Positions 35,227 to 47,456 of a stretch of DNA of 64,000 nucleotides are shown piece by piece (the first letter of the stretch is position 1; the number at the start of each line of letters is the position of its first letter). A program made the position numbers and the translations under genes. The notes under the pieces are model-generated. The model did not search any database. It worked only from the letters and a program-made list of their open reading frames with translations, and was not told the origin of the DNA. The DNA comes from Thermothelomyces thermophilus ATCC 42464 (Eukaryota; Ascomycota; Sordariomycetes; Sordariales; Chaetomiaceae). The stretch is taken from NCBI RefSeq assembly GCF_000226095.1, contig NC_016475.1, forward strand, positions 1,054,001 through 1,118,000, written 5' to 3'.

Positions 35227-35837
35227 ATGCCGTCTGACGCGCGTAGATCCCTAGCGTCTATTTGCCGTAAGCGTTTAGCTTAGTTTATTTCCGATTACGG
35301 GTTCGTAGTGATAGTATGTTCCCATTACGCAAAGTATAACCGAGTGTGTAAAATGATTGAAAAATCTCGTCGCTACAAGGCTTATATACGTTAGGGTCGT
35401 GCTTATAATGGTTCTAGCGTTTTAGTTTCTTCTTATAAGTTCCTATTTCCTTATAAGAGCATGTCTCTAATCGTAACGTAGTAGATCGTATTATATACGA
35501 GTAACGTCATTTAAAGGCTAAAGAGAAAGAGGCCGAAGCCTTGCTACGAGAATATTAACGTAAAGCTTCTAAGGTATTAGCCCGTCTAACTTAGGTTTGT
35601 AAATAACGAGAGTTCCTAGTAGAGAAGGGGGCAGATATAGTTATATAGGGTTTATCGAATCTAGATAAATTAGAGGTAGTAGAATAGTAGGAATCGGGGG
35701 CCGTCGTATAACTTAACGGTGGCGTTAACGTTATTAACTAGGGCGCTATTTTTAGTTCTGTCCTAGGTTTGCCTTTGGCCGATCTAGGTTCTGCCGATAG
35801 AACTATTCCAATTTCTTAGGGTAGTTTAAGTTCTTAA
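35227..35837 (+). pseudogene. Antisense Zn2Cys6 + helical frame of chromovirus X/Y
   Basis: ATG at 35227 starts MPSDARRSLASICRKRLA on the strand opposite to pol. The cluster reads C-S-H-Y, A-K-Y-N-R-V-C, K-M-I-E-K-S-R-R-Y, K-A-Y, I-R-.-G-R-A-Y. With TAY read as former TGY the spacing is 2, 6, 8, 2, 6. One frame change near 35450 leads into RHLKAKEKEAEALLREY, KASKVLARLT and FLVEKGADIVI, then a conserved end (LGLPLADLGSADRT) and TAA at 35835-35837. It is the best preserved of the three copies. Confidence 0.65.
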
Positions 35838-38800
35838 CTAGTTCCTATAAGCTATTCTCTAGTTCGAAATTAAGCTATTTGACTGGATACTATAGTTCCC
35901 TATTAATAATATATAAATCTAGAATTTCTTCGACGTCCTATTCTTTTTCCTCGTCTTCTACTTCAATATATATGGTAACCTTAGCGTTTTTCGATGCTAG
36001 TTCGAGAAGCGAAATATGAAAAACATCCGTCTATAGTCATATAGATAATGGTAATGATAGTCGGTAGTCAGATGTCGAAATTCGTTCTTTAATAACAAAG
36101 GGTCCGACCTTTTTAAAGTCTAGCTTTATATTTAGTTGTTTAGTTTATAGGTTTTATACGATTAGATAGACTTTGTCTCCCCTCTCTAGGCGAGGTCCCT
36201 TAAGCCTATATTTGTTATAGTAGTTCTTTATTCTAGTCTTAACAAACTCGAGTTCCTTTTTAAGCTTCTCATATGGTATATATATTTGTTTTACTTTGAC
36301 TGCTGCTCTTGGTACTATGACCTCTAGTCCTTGCCTAAGGTCTGCTTTATATCTGTAATTTATAAAGAACGGTATGACTTTGGTCGTTTCCGTTGGCGTT
36401 ATATTATAAGCGAGTTATACTATTAGCAATAGTATAACCTAGTTATCTTGCTAGTAGTTAACGTAAGAGCAGAGGTATTGCTTAATAACTTGGTTTAGTC
36501 GCTCCGTTTGTCCATTAGTCTGTAGATAATATGCTATTAATAGCTTGCTATTGACATCTAATCGTTATATTAACGCTTGCTAGAACTTCGATACGAACTT
36601 AGTATCTCTATTGGTGATCTATTCTTATAGCTAAGTATATATTAATATAACTTGCTAATAGATTACGTTTGCTGGCTGTTTAGCTATCTAGGACTCCTTA
36701 TAGGAAAAGAAGTATACCTATTTAGTTAGGCGATCTATTATAGTAAAAATACTATTATAGATTACTCTTATAGCTATATTTTTAGATTCTAGTAGCTTCG
36801 TAATAAAGTCTATCGTAATCGAGCTCTATAGTTTGTCAGCTATTAGTAGTGGCTAAAGTAGCCCATACGGCTTATATTATACTATTTTGCTTTAATTACA
36901 AATATCGTAGTTCTATACGACTTCCTTAACTCGTGCCGTTAACTATAGAAAGTCGTAGTGTTTCTTGACTTATATAATAGTCTTTGTAACTCCTTTATAT
37001 CCTTCGAGTTTCGACTTATAGAGTTCTCAAATCATCTATAGCTATTGATCCTAGTTGTAGATATATACTTTGCCTTAGTACTAGAGTTTCCTATCTCTTT
37101 CTTCCACTCTATTAGGTACTAGTGGTCTAGGTACTACTTAATACTATGCCTCGTTAATCCTTTCTTCTCAAAAGATTACGTAGCATTCTAGGAACAAGTT
37201 AAGTAGATCATCTTTTACAGGTGTCTACATTTCGTGATATAGCGTTCCGTCTATTTGTTCCTTGAATAATAGTAGCGTTATTTCCGTTTGTCCTTCTATA
37301 TAATCCGTTTGTCGGCTTAAAGCATCTGCTTATACGTTCTCTTTACCTTTCTTATAGCAGATCTCAAAATTAAATTCTATAAGGAATTCTACCTATTATA
37401 TTTGTCGTCTATTAAGCTCCTTTATTATCGTAAAGTATTATAGGTTCTTATAATCTATATATACTTATACTAGTTTAATCGTACTACTAAGGTATAGTCG
37501 CTATTCCTTAAAAGCTTCGACAATCGTAAGTAGTTCCTTATTATAGATCAGATAATTAAGACGTAGTCTATTAAGCTTCTTTAAAAAGAAGGCTATAGGA
37601 TATAGCTTTCCTTATTTGTCTTGTTATCCTAATTGTCCTCTAATAGTATAGTCTAAAGCGTCCGTTTCCACCTTAAATAGCTTCTTAGGATTTAGTAATA
37701 CTAATACTAGATCTTTAGTAATGGCGTTATAGATCTACGTAAATGCTTACTTATACTATTCTTTCCATTGGAATTTAGCGTTCTTCTTTATAAGTTTATA
37801 TAAAGGTCGTACGATCGCTCTAAAGTTTCTAATAAACATTCGGTAGAAGTTCATAAATCCGATGAAGCTTCGTACTTCCGTAACTAACATCGGTCGTAGC
37901 CAATTCTTAATAGCTTTAACCTTTAAAGGTTCTATTCGAATTTGTCCTAGGGATATTTCGTATTCTAAAAACACCGTTTTCCTAATGTGGAATTCGCTCT
38001 TTCCCTTATTAACTAATAATTTATATATATATAGCGTGTCTAGCATTGCTTTTACGTACTTCTAGTGTTTGTCTATTATCTTAGAGAAGATAAGTATATT
38101 ATCGAGATAATATACTATAAATTTATCGAGAAAGGGTTAGATAGCCTGATTAATCAGGGCTTAGAACGTTACTAGCGCGTTTGTAAGTCTAAATAGCATG
38201 ACGAGGTACTCGTAGTAGCTATAAGGTGTCCTAAAGGCCGTTTTCTACTTATTGCTTTCTTTGATCTATATATAGTTATAGGCCAATAGTAAGTCAAGAC
38301 GCGTAAAATATTAGGCTCCTACTAACTGATCTTAGAGCCGTAAGATTAGTAATAACGGGTATTAGTTTTTCACGGTCTATTCGTTAAGTTACCGATAGTT
38401 AACATATAACTATAGCTTTCTGTTTTTCTTAGGTATAAATAGAATTAGGTAGCCTGCTAGCAATGTCAATAGGCAGATATATCCTCTTCAAAGGTTCTCC
38501 TCTAAATATCGCTCAAGTTCTTCGTTCTATATCTAGCTTATATAGTAAATCTTAAAGAACTTTAGTCGTGCTCCTTCCTTAAGTTTGATCTCGTAATCCT
38601 ATAGGCCATATTCTAATAATCCTTTTAGATACTTCGGTTCAAATGCTAGGTATCCTTCGTATTCCTTCGGTACTTCCCTAGTCTTGTCTTGTCTCTCGGT
38701 TTTCTAATAGTATACGAACTTAGTTCTATCTATAGCAATGCTAGCGATTTCTCTTATCTTAACCTACTACTCTAATTATAATACTCTACATTTGTTAATA

Positions 38801-41750
38801 GAGAGAATAGCTATCGGTGGTTCGGCTTATTTCTCTTATTACGATATTAATATCATTATACCGCCTCTTCTAGAGTCTGTAGTGGTCTGTCTATTACTAT
38901 TTATCTCTTATAGTAGATCTATAGGATATGCCTTTCCCTAAATATCGTCTGCTTATAATCTTTATATACTCTTTATTTTACTAGTTAAATATAACTCTAT
39001 TTAGGGTTATAGGTAGCTACCATTCTTCTAGCTAATATCTAGGTTATAATCTTTATATTATAATAACCCTAATATTATATCTTCATCATTACCTATATCT
39101 ATAATACTAAATACAACTACTATAGTCTTCCTTACTATAGTAATATCAATCGGTTTAGTCTCCCTATATACCTATTACGTCGGAAATAGCCCTTTAACTA
39201 TATTATACTTCTACTTTATTCTCTAAGGTATTTATAGCTAATTTACAAGCGTCGGTAAAATCAGGTTCATCTCTACTCTACTATCTACTAGTACAAGCAT
39301 TTCGTACTATTTCCATTATACTATTATCTATAGTCGCTTGTCTTGCTGCCATTGTCTAAAGATTACGGCGATTTCCTATGTTTCTGCTAGGAGGTCTCGA
39401 TATAGTAGTCTCTTACACTAGTTCCTCCTATACTACGTTACCACTCGCTACTACACGGGCATTAATGGTTTCTAGGCCCCTCGAAGGGCTCTAACCCATT
39501 TCCTAGGTTAGTGCTAACCTCTTTGGTCATTCGGCTAATAGCGGCTTTATCGATCGTACTTATTTCTATAAGCTATTGAGTACTTGCGACTTTCTATTAT
39601 TAAGTCTGTTCTACTTTCTATCGTACGTGCTATAGCTTTATCTGAAGCTCCCGAATTTGCGATTTCTTTTTGTCTATATAATAGAGGTAGTCGTTGCTCT
39701 AGTACGAGTTCTATATGTCTTGTCCTATTCTGTAGTACCTAGGCTAGGCTCGTTTTGGAACTATTGTAATGCCTTTTAGATTATAGGCTTTGATCTTCTA
39801 GAGCAATTCGGCTGCTCTATTTTCTATATCGTAGACCTATTCTATAGGACGTAAGCTTCTATCCTTATTTCCTTATTATATTGGCTAGTAATTATTTTCG
39901 AATTTGTCACGGAAGTGATATTAGCATTTATATACTATATACTAGAACTAGGGCACTTGTATATATACCTTATATCGAGGGTATAGTTATATAGCGTCGC
40001 CTAGGAAGTATTAGAATTCTTTCCTAAATCCTTCCTATTATATATAGACTATAGGTACCTTAATGCTAAGGTAGAAATGTTTCTTCTAGTAGCTTTCCTA
40101 TATACGCTTATCTTTTCTACGGTTTATATATATAAACTAGTATTCTAGGTTCTATACGTCATTACTAAGTTACTAGTTGTTAAGGTACTTAATATAGCTA
40201 TCTAGCCTATTATATATTTTAGGCTATTTTCCGTTAATAGTTTCTACGATACGTTAGAGTTCCTTTGTCTTATCCCTTATCTTATCGCTCTACTAAGTAA
40301 GTCGAGTCAAGTGTCTATCCTATTCATGTAGTTCTATATTAAGTCGGAAAACTTCATTATAGTACTATTCGATTCGTTCCTAAAGGAATAGAACATTAGG
40401 TCTAGGTCTTTCGATTCCTTAGGTATCAGTTATCTACGATCTATCCTGCCTCTATATAACTATAAAACCTTACTACCTCAAGGCTAGGAGAATCGAAATT
40501 AGTAGTACATATTCCCCTACTATGTTCTATTTAGTAAGATCTATCTCCAGGTCCATAGTAACTAGTTTAGAGTACGGTGCTTGTTTGTCTTTACCGTTGC
40601 TATTATGTTCGAGACTATCTATATTATTACTCTTATCTTCGTAGCTTATAGCCGCTACTTCGATAACATCCTTAGTAGTTTCGTTAATAACTATAATTTC
40701 CTTTCTAGGGACTATCTTCTACTCTTTCTTCGGGCTTCGACATTCTCGTTTATAGTGCCCTTTCTTTCTATAGTCATAATAGGTAATATTAGACTTGTCT
40801 TTGGTTATCTTCTTCTAGTCTTGCTTCTATACTATATCTATATCTATAGCTCTAGGGTATATCCTATATAAGGTACTAACGTACGCTCGCTTTTTCTTAT
40901 TATTAGCCCTAACCGTAGTTCTATTTATTTAACCTCGTTTCTACTACTCTAATATATAAAGTCGATTATCGATTCCAATGGCCTATATAATATATTTGTC
41001 TAAAGTCTTAGGCCGATTATACTTATATAACTTGTCTTTAACCTTTTCCTTTAAGCTATTATAGAATAATTATATTAACGCTTCGTTATTAAGCTAAGAC
41101 TTAAATATATCCTATCTAAACTATATAGCATAGGAGGTTACTAACTTAGTCTATCGGGGATTAGTAAGTCTTTTTTATATATAAATCTTCTTATCTTTGT
41201 CGCTAAAAACCTTCTAAAGCTCTTCTTTGAAACGGTCATAAGATCAAAAGACTACCTACATAAACACGTCTTGGTCGTCTTTATCTTCCTTAATAAAATA
41301 GTCATTCTATATAGGCTCAAACCATCTAAGTACCTTGCCTTCTAGTCTTGTAGCTATATAGAAAACTTTAGCTTTATTATCTAGAAACTTGTCATTATTA
41401 AGCTAGAAGTAGGATCGAAGGTTTGTTAGAAATCCTACAAGATCCTCTTTAGTTCCTCTATATTTACTAGGTAGTTTGATCTTAATACGGCTCGCTTTAG
41501 CGCCCTCGAGTACCTTAATTTTGGTATAGGCCTTGTTAACTAGTTTCTATAAGTGCTTTTCGCTGTTCTCGAGTTCCTTAATTCGGGCTTAAGTAGCCTT
41601 GTCTCTCTAGTCTAACTCCTAGATCTGCTAATAGAGTTAACCAAGCTAGGCAAGCAGCTATTTAGCCATAACGTTAGTAGCCATATCGATGTCGAGGTTA
41701 AAGTTACCTCTGTTCTAAACTATAATAGAACAAAGGGAGTAATAGTAACG
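35838..41750 (-). pseudogene. Chromovirus X/Y internal region: complete gag-pol relic
   Basis: On the minus strand, 41750 to about 39900 is gag, with the protease near 39280, RT with YLDN at 38109-38098, RNase H near 37700-37300, integrase near 36950-36100, and a chromodomain near 35960-35840. The stretch 38046-37756 is 96 uninterrupted codons of RT thumb (KVKAIKNWLRPMLVTEVRSF). The part nearest 41751 should be Y and the part nearest 35096 should be X; the crossover lies between. Confidence 0.78.
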
Positions 41751-42178
41751 TGTGACAAACCTAACTTAGACTTCTTCTAAAAGGGTTTAGACGAAGGTAG
41801 ATCAAGTGGGACAAGTAGGCAGGTTGTCTAAGGGATTTAATAAAGCTAAAGGGTTTATAATAATACTAGAGTTATCTCTTATAGTAGTTAACGATGCTTA
41901 GTATAAGTACTATAATTATAGGTTGCTATTATTAGTGAACTCTTAGAGTCTACCGTAATAAGTGACTATCTATATATATATATAATCCTAAGATTATTAG
42001 TAGTCGTGGTGATCCTCTATATTAGCTTACCTAGCTTATGTTGTGAGCTAGTAATCCTCTGCTAGGATCATTTCTTGCCAAGTGTAATCCTGTCCTGATT
42101 GGTCTATCATTCTTTCGGTTTGATTGGCCTGTTTGTGCTAGTGGCTTAGGCAGCATCTATATATATATTTCTGTAATA
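41751..42178 (-). repeat. Chromovirus Y 5' LTR (inner LTR)
   Basis: 428 bp, beginning TGTGACAAACC on the plus strand, with the U3 of B and not of X. Its right edge meets TATAACGAGG, which corresponds to CATGACGAGG inside RT at 38196. Confidence 0.87.
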
Positions 42179-45100
42179 TATAACGAGGTACTTGTAATAG
42201 CTATAGGGTATCCTAAAGGCTGTTTCCTACTTATCGCCTTCTTTGATCTATATATAGTTATAGGCCGATGGTAAGTTAAGACGCGTAAAATATTAGGCTC
42301 CTACTAACTAATCTCAGAGCTATAAGATTAGTAGTAACAGGTATCGGTTTTTTATAGTCTATTTGTTAAGTCGCCAATAGTCAATATATAACTATAGCTT
42401 TCTATCTTTCTTAGGTATAAATAGGATTAGGTAGCCTGCTAGTAATATCGACAGGTAGATATATCCTTTTCGAAGGTTCTCCTCTAAATATCGCTTAAGT
42501 TCTTCGTTCTATATCTAGCTCGTATAGTAAATCTTAAAGAACTTTAGTTATATTCCTTCCTTAAGCTTGATCTTGTGATCCTATAGGCTATGTTCTAGTA
42601 ATCCTTCTAGATACTTCGGTTTGAATGCTAGGTATCCTTCGTATTCCTTCGGTACTTCCTTAGTCTTGTCTTGTCTCTCGGTTTTCTAATAGTATACGAA
42701 CTTGGTTCTATCCATGGCGATGCTAGCAATTTCTCCTGTCCTAGCCTACTACTCTAATTATAGTACTCTACATTCGTCAACAGAGAGAATAGCTATTAGC
42801 AGTTTAGCTTGTTCCTCCTATTGCGATATTAATGTCGTTATACCGCCTCTTCTAGAGTCTATAGTGGTCTATCTACTACTGTCTATCTCTTATAATAGAT
42901 CTATAGGATATACCTTCCCTTAAGCATCGTCTACTTACGATCCTTATATACTCTCTATCTTACTAGTCAAATATAACTCCGTTTAGAGTTATAGGTAGCT
43001 ACTATTCCTCCAGCTAATATCTAGATTATAATCTTTATACTATAGTAACCCTAATATTATATCTTTATTATTACCTATATCTATAATGCTAAATATAACT
43101 ACTATAGTCTTCCTTGCTATAGTAATATTAATCGGTTTAATCTCCCTATATACCTATTACATTAGAAATAGCCCTTTGACTATGCTATACTTCTGCTTCA
43201 TTCTCTAAGGTATCTGTAGCTAATTTACAAGTGTCGGCAAAATTAGGTTTATCTCTACTCTACTATCCACTAATATAAGCATTTCGTGCTATTTCTATTA
43301 TACTATTATCTATAGTCGCTTATCTTGCTACTATCGTCTAAAGATTGTAGCGATTTCCTATATTTCTACTAGGAGGTCTCGATATAGTGGTCTCTTGCGC
43401 TAGTTCCTCCTATACTACGCTACCACTCGCTACTACGCGGGTATTAATGGTTTCTGGGCCCCTTAAAGGGCCCTAACCCGTTTCCTAGGTTAGTGCTAAC
43501 CTCTTCGGTTATTCGGCTAATAGTAGCTTCGTCGATCGTGCTCATTTCCGTAAGCTATTAAGTACTTATAGCTTCCTACCATTAAGTCTATTCTGCTTTT
43601 CATCATATATACTATAGCTTTATCTAAAGCTCCTAAATTCGCGATTTCTTTTCGTCTACGTAATAGAGGTAGTCATTACTCTAATATAAGTCCTATATAT
43701 CTTGTCCCATTCTATAGTGCCTAGGCTAGGCTCGTCTTAGAACTATTATAATGCTTTTTAGATTATAGGCTTCGATCTTCTAAAGTAATTCGGCCGCTCT
43801 ATTTCCTATATTGTAGACCTATTTTACAGGGTAGAGGCTTCCATTTTCATTTCCTTGTTAGGTCGGCTAGTGATTATTTTCGAATTTGTCACGGAAGTGA
43901 TATCGGCATTTATATACTATATATTAGAACTAGGGCACTTGTGTATATGTCTCGTATCGAGGGTATAGTTATATAGTGTTGCCTAGGAGGTATTAGAATT
44001 CTTTCCTAAATCCTTCCTATTATATATAGACCATAGGTACTCTAATACTAAAGTAAGAGTGTTTCTTCTAGTAGCTTCCCTATATATGCTTATCTTTTCC
44101 GCGGTTTATATATATAAACTAGTATTCTAGGTTCCGTACGTTATTACTAAGTTACTAGTTATCAAGGTACTTAGCATAGCTATTAGGCCTATTATATATT
44201 ATAGGCTATTCTCCTTTAATAGCTTTTATAATATATTAGAGTTCTCTTATTTTGTCCCTTATCTTATCGCTCTATTAGGTAAGTCAAGTTAAGTGTCTAT
44301 CCTGTTTGTATAGTTCTATATTAAGTTAGAAAACTTTATTATAGTACTATTCGATTCGTTCCTGGAGGAATAAAACATTAGGTCTAGGTCTTTTGATTCC
44401 TTAGGTATCGATTATCTATAATCTATCCTACCTCTATATAACTATAAAACCCTACTACCTTAAGGCTAGGAGAATCGAAATTAGTAGTATATATTCTCCT
44501 ACTATATCCTATTTAGTAAGACCTATCTCTAGGTCTATAGTGACTAGTTTGGAGTACGGTGCTTATTTATCTTTACCGTTACTATCGTATCTAAGACTGT
44601 CTATATTACTGCCCCTGTCTTTATAGCTTGTAGCTACTACTTCGATAACGTCCTTAGTAGTTTCGTCGATAACCGTAATTTCCTTTCTAGGGACTATCTT
44701 CTATTCTTTCTTTGGGCTTTAATATTCTTGCTTATAGTGCCCTTTCTTTCTATAGTTATAGTAGGTAACATTAGACTTATCTTTGGTCATCTTCTTTCGG
44801 TCTTGTTTCTATACTATATCTATATCTATAGCTCTAGGGTACGTCCTATACAAGGTACTAATATATACTTGCTTTTTCTTATCGTTAGCCTTAACCGTAG
44901 TTCTATTTATTTGGCCTTGTTTCTACTACTCCTATATATAGAGTCGATTATTAATTCTAATAGCCTATATAATATATTTATCTAGGGTCTTAGGCCGATT
45001 ATACTTATATAGCTTATCTTTAACCTTTTCCTTTAAACTATTATAGAATGATTATATTAATACCTTATTATTAAGCTAAGACTTAAGTATATCCTATCTA

Positions 45101-45732
45101 AACTATATAATATAGGAGGCTATTAACTTAGTCTATTAAAGATTAGCGAGTCTTTCTTACGTATAAATCTTCTTGTCTTTGTCGCTAAAAACCTTCTAAA
45201 GCTCTTCTTTGAAACGGTCGTAGGATTAAAAGACTGCCTATATAAACGCGTCTTAGTCGTCTTCGTTTTCCTTAGTAAGGTAGTCATTCTATATAAACTT
45301 AAACTATCTAAGTACCTTACCTTCTAGTCTTATAGCTATATAGAGGACTTTAGCTTTATTATCTAGAAACTTATTATCATTAAGCTAGAAGTAAGATCAA
45401 AGGTTTATTAGGAATCTTATAAGATCCTCCTTAGTTCCTCTATATTTACTAGGTAGTTCGATCTTAATATAGCTTACTTTAGTGGTTTCAAGTGCCTTGA
45501 TTTTAGTATAAGCCTTATTAACTAACTTCTATAAGTGCTTTTCGCCGTTCTCGAGTTTCTTAATTTAGGCTTAAGTAGCCTTATCTCTCTAATCTAACTT
45601 CTAAATCTGCTAATAGAGTTAACTAAGCTAAGTAAGCAACTATTTAGCCGTAACGTTAGTAGCTATATCGATATCAAGGTCGAAGTTACCTCCGTTCTAA
45701 ACTATAATAGAACAAAGGGAGTAATAGTAACA
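42179..45732 (-). pseudogene. Chromovirus X: 5' half of the internal region (gag to mid RT)
   Basis: This is colinear with 38196-41750 and breaks off inside RT, just before the catalytic motif. It contains gag with its CCHC region near 44740 and the protease near 43270. Only the 5' half is present, because Y inserted at this point and recombination removed the continuation. Confidence 0.8.
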
Positions 45733-46150
45733 TGTAACGAACCTAATTTAGACTTCTTCTAAAAGGGTTCAGACGAAGGTAGATTGAGCGGGACAAGTAA
45801 GCAGGTCGTCTAAGGGATTTGGTAAAGCCAAAGGGTTTATAATAACACTAGAGTTGTCTCTTATAGTAATTAGCAATACTTAGTATAAGTATTGTGATTA
45901 TAAGTTGCTATTACTAGTAAACTCTTAGAGTCTACCTAACGAGTGACTATCTATATATATATATAATTATAGTGATCACTCCTGATTACGGTGATTGTAA
46001 GTAATCGTATAGTGGTGATTACCCTGATCGCTGGTGAGTGTAGTGATTACTATGCTTCCTATGTTGTAATTGGTCCTTTCGTTCCTTTGGCTTGATTGGC
46101 CTGTTTGTGCCGGTGGTCCAGGCGGCATCTGTATATATATTTCCGTGATA
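45733..46150 (-). repeat. Chromovirus X 5' LTR
   Basis: 418 bp, the same type as 34679-35096. On the minus strand it begins TATCACGGAAATATATA and ends GGTTCGTTACA. It is followed on the plus strand by the duplicated ATAAG. Confidence 0.88.
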
Positions 46151-47149
46151 ATAAGTCTCTACCTCTCTCCTTACCGCTCTTTTAAGCTATAGGAAGTATT
46201 AACGTATAAGTTATTAAGAAGATTATATACTTCCGAGAGACTCTAGGTTATATATTATCATTAATTAGGATCTTAGCTATTATAATAAGGATACTAAGCT
46301 CTAGAAGTAGCTACCCTATACTATTAATAAGCTCGATTTCTATCCTCTTATTCGCTACCTAGGTTAGTAAGATATGTATAATAATGATATTAAGAAAGAT
46401 ATAAAGTCCTTATATACCCTATACTTCTAAGATATTATATTAGATAGCTTGCTAGAAGGTAATATTAAAGTTATAAATCTAACACTATAGATTAACTCCT
46501 AAACGCTTAGCTATATTAAGACTAGTTATATATTATACCATAATTATTATATAGAGCGTTATAATAGATAGTATAAGTATAGAGCAAAGCACCTAGATAA
46601 TCCCCCTAATAAGGTTAATATCCTTCTTCCTATACGCTTTTATAGCTTTATAAAGTTTAGAATCTATAGTATATACTAGCTAGCGTTATAGCTATCCTAT
46701 CCGCTTACTAACATCTATAGTATATATAATATCTTTATGAAAGGAGTCTTATAATTACGCGAATTCGGCTATAACGGCTACATTAGAAGGTATCAAATCT
46801 ATAGATATCAAGGGCGATAATCCTTCTTAGATTTACTCCTAAGAAGCTAGGATAAGGTTATTTCTAGCTTATTTACAGGTTAGGCACTATAGAACTTCTA
46901 GATCTAGCTCGCGGTCGCTATTAAGGTCAACAAATCCCTATATACTAGTAAATTTAGCCTACAATTATAGTTTAATATACTATAAGTTCTAGGAACTAGG
47001 CCCTATAAGGCGTGTAAAAGTCTTAACTAGGATCTTAGATATAATAGACGCGTCGTCGAAAGCGTATTAAAGCAGGGTAAGAGAGTTCGTAATAGAAGAA
47101 GCTACTACTAATATTGGAGATACGTCGGTAGAGGAGTAGTCAAGGCGCC
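46151..47149 (-). pseudogene. Copia gag relic
   Basis: A minus-strand frame runs from about 47130 to 46151 and joins, in register after removal of the X/Y insertion and one ATAAG copy, the frame that continues at 34673 (KSGKERGRDLY joined to RDFYNG). Its N-terminal part, RLIGPSS.NL.YIKL.L.AKF, resembles the start of copia gag proteins, where a Trp-containing segment follows a GPxN motif. Roughly thirty stops lie at former Gln, Arg or Trp codons. An equally long plus-strand frame exists here but lacks this continuity. Confidence 0.6.
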
Positions 47150-47160
47150 GGGCTTATAAC
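47150..47160 (-). promoter_or_regulatory. Copia primer-binding site (initiator tRNA-Met anticodon arm)
   Basis: Immediately inside the 5' LTR the minus strand reads GTTATAAGCCC. The complement of the anticodon arm of eukaryotic initiator tRNA-Met is GTTATGAGCCC; the single difference is a TpG-to-TpA change typical of RIP. Ty5 and Drosophila copia use such half-tRNA priming. Confidence 0.7.
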
Positions 47161-47371
47161 TGCCGAACGTAGTAGGAGCTCCGGGAGCGTTAAAAGCAGT
47201 CTGTAGTGGGTGGCTGTACGAAGGAGATAGTGCCTTGTTAAACTATCTATAAAGGAGACAAAACGACTAATATTTATAGACAAAGGGACTGGCTAAAGCG
47301 TTGGTAACGACGCCTTATATGCTGTGGTATGTATGTGGCTAATACTCTTAGAAGCTCTATAGCTTCTGACA
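47161..47371 (-). repeat. Copia 5' LTR
   Basis: 211 bp, read on the minus strand from TGTCAGAAGC to CGTTCGGCA. It pairs with 1306-1508 plus 8759-8766. It is flanked by AGTAT at 47372-47376, which matches 1301-1305. Confidence 0.88.
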
Positions 47372-47401
47372 AGTATACTTATTAGTATAGTGGTATAGGA
47401 T

Positions 47402-47432
<31 letters not shown>
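47372..47432 (+). mobile_element. LINE-2: 3' end and (TAA)n tail, right part
   Basis: AGTATACTTATTAGTATAG is the RIP-mutated form of the LINE-1 terminus (GGCATGCTTGCTAGCATAA on the minus strand near 9730). A TAA microsatellite follows to about 47432. This part completes LINE-2 after the copia insertion. Confidence 0.78.
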
Positions 47433-47433
<1 letters not shown>

Positions 47434-47456
47434 GGAAAAGGTTAATGCATTTAAGA

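Larger units (their letters stand above)
34679..46150 (-). mobile_element. Recombined nest of two chromoviruses, X (outer) and Y (inner)
   Basis: The outer LTRs (34679-35096 and 45733-46150) are both 418 bp with the same U3, and they are flanked by ATAAG at 34674-34678 and 46151-46155. A third LTR at 41751-42178 is 428 bp with the B-type U3. Between the first and second LTR lies one full internal region; between the second and third lies only the 5' half (RT through gag), so 38196-41750 and 42179-45732 are a direct repeat of about 3.55 kb. The simplest reading is that Y inserted in X RT and the two 3' halves then recombined, losing Y's 3' LTR. Confidence 0.82.
1306..47371 (-). mobile_element. 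Ty1/copia retrotransposon (element D), host of the whole nest
   Basis: Both ends are 211-bp LTRs that begin TGTCAGAAGC (unmutated) on the minus strand, and the element is flanked by AGTAT at 1301-1305 and 47372-47376. Its own sequence is 47371-46151, then 34678-30252, then 8779-8754 and 1508-1306; the rest is later insertions. Net length is about 5.9 kb. Order on the minus strand is 5' LTR, primer-binding site, gag, protease/integrase, RT, RNase H, 3' LTR, which is the copia order. The reading frame runs in register across the X/Y insertion point, and the tail of the polyprotein abuts the 3' LTR. All coding parts carry RIP stops, so it is inactive. Confidence 0.85.

Noticed and set aside
46141-47143. 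Plus-strand reading frame ending KRVRNRR...KAPGL
   Set aside because: It looks coding apart from stops, but the minus-strand frame joins the copia polyprotein in register across the X/Y insertion and begins next to a copia LTR and primer site. The plus frame is most likely its mirror image.
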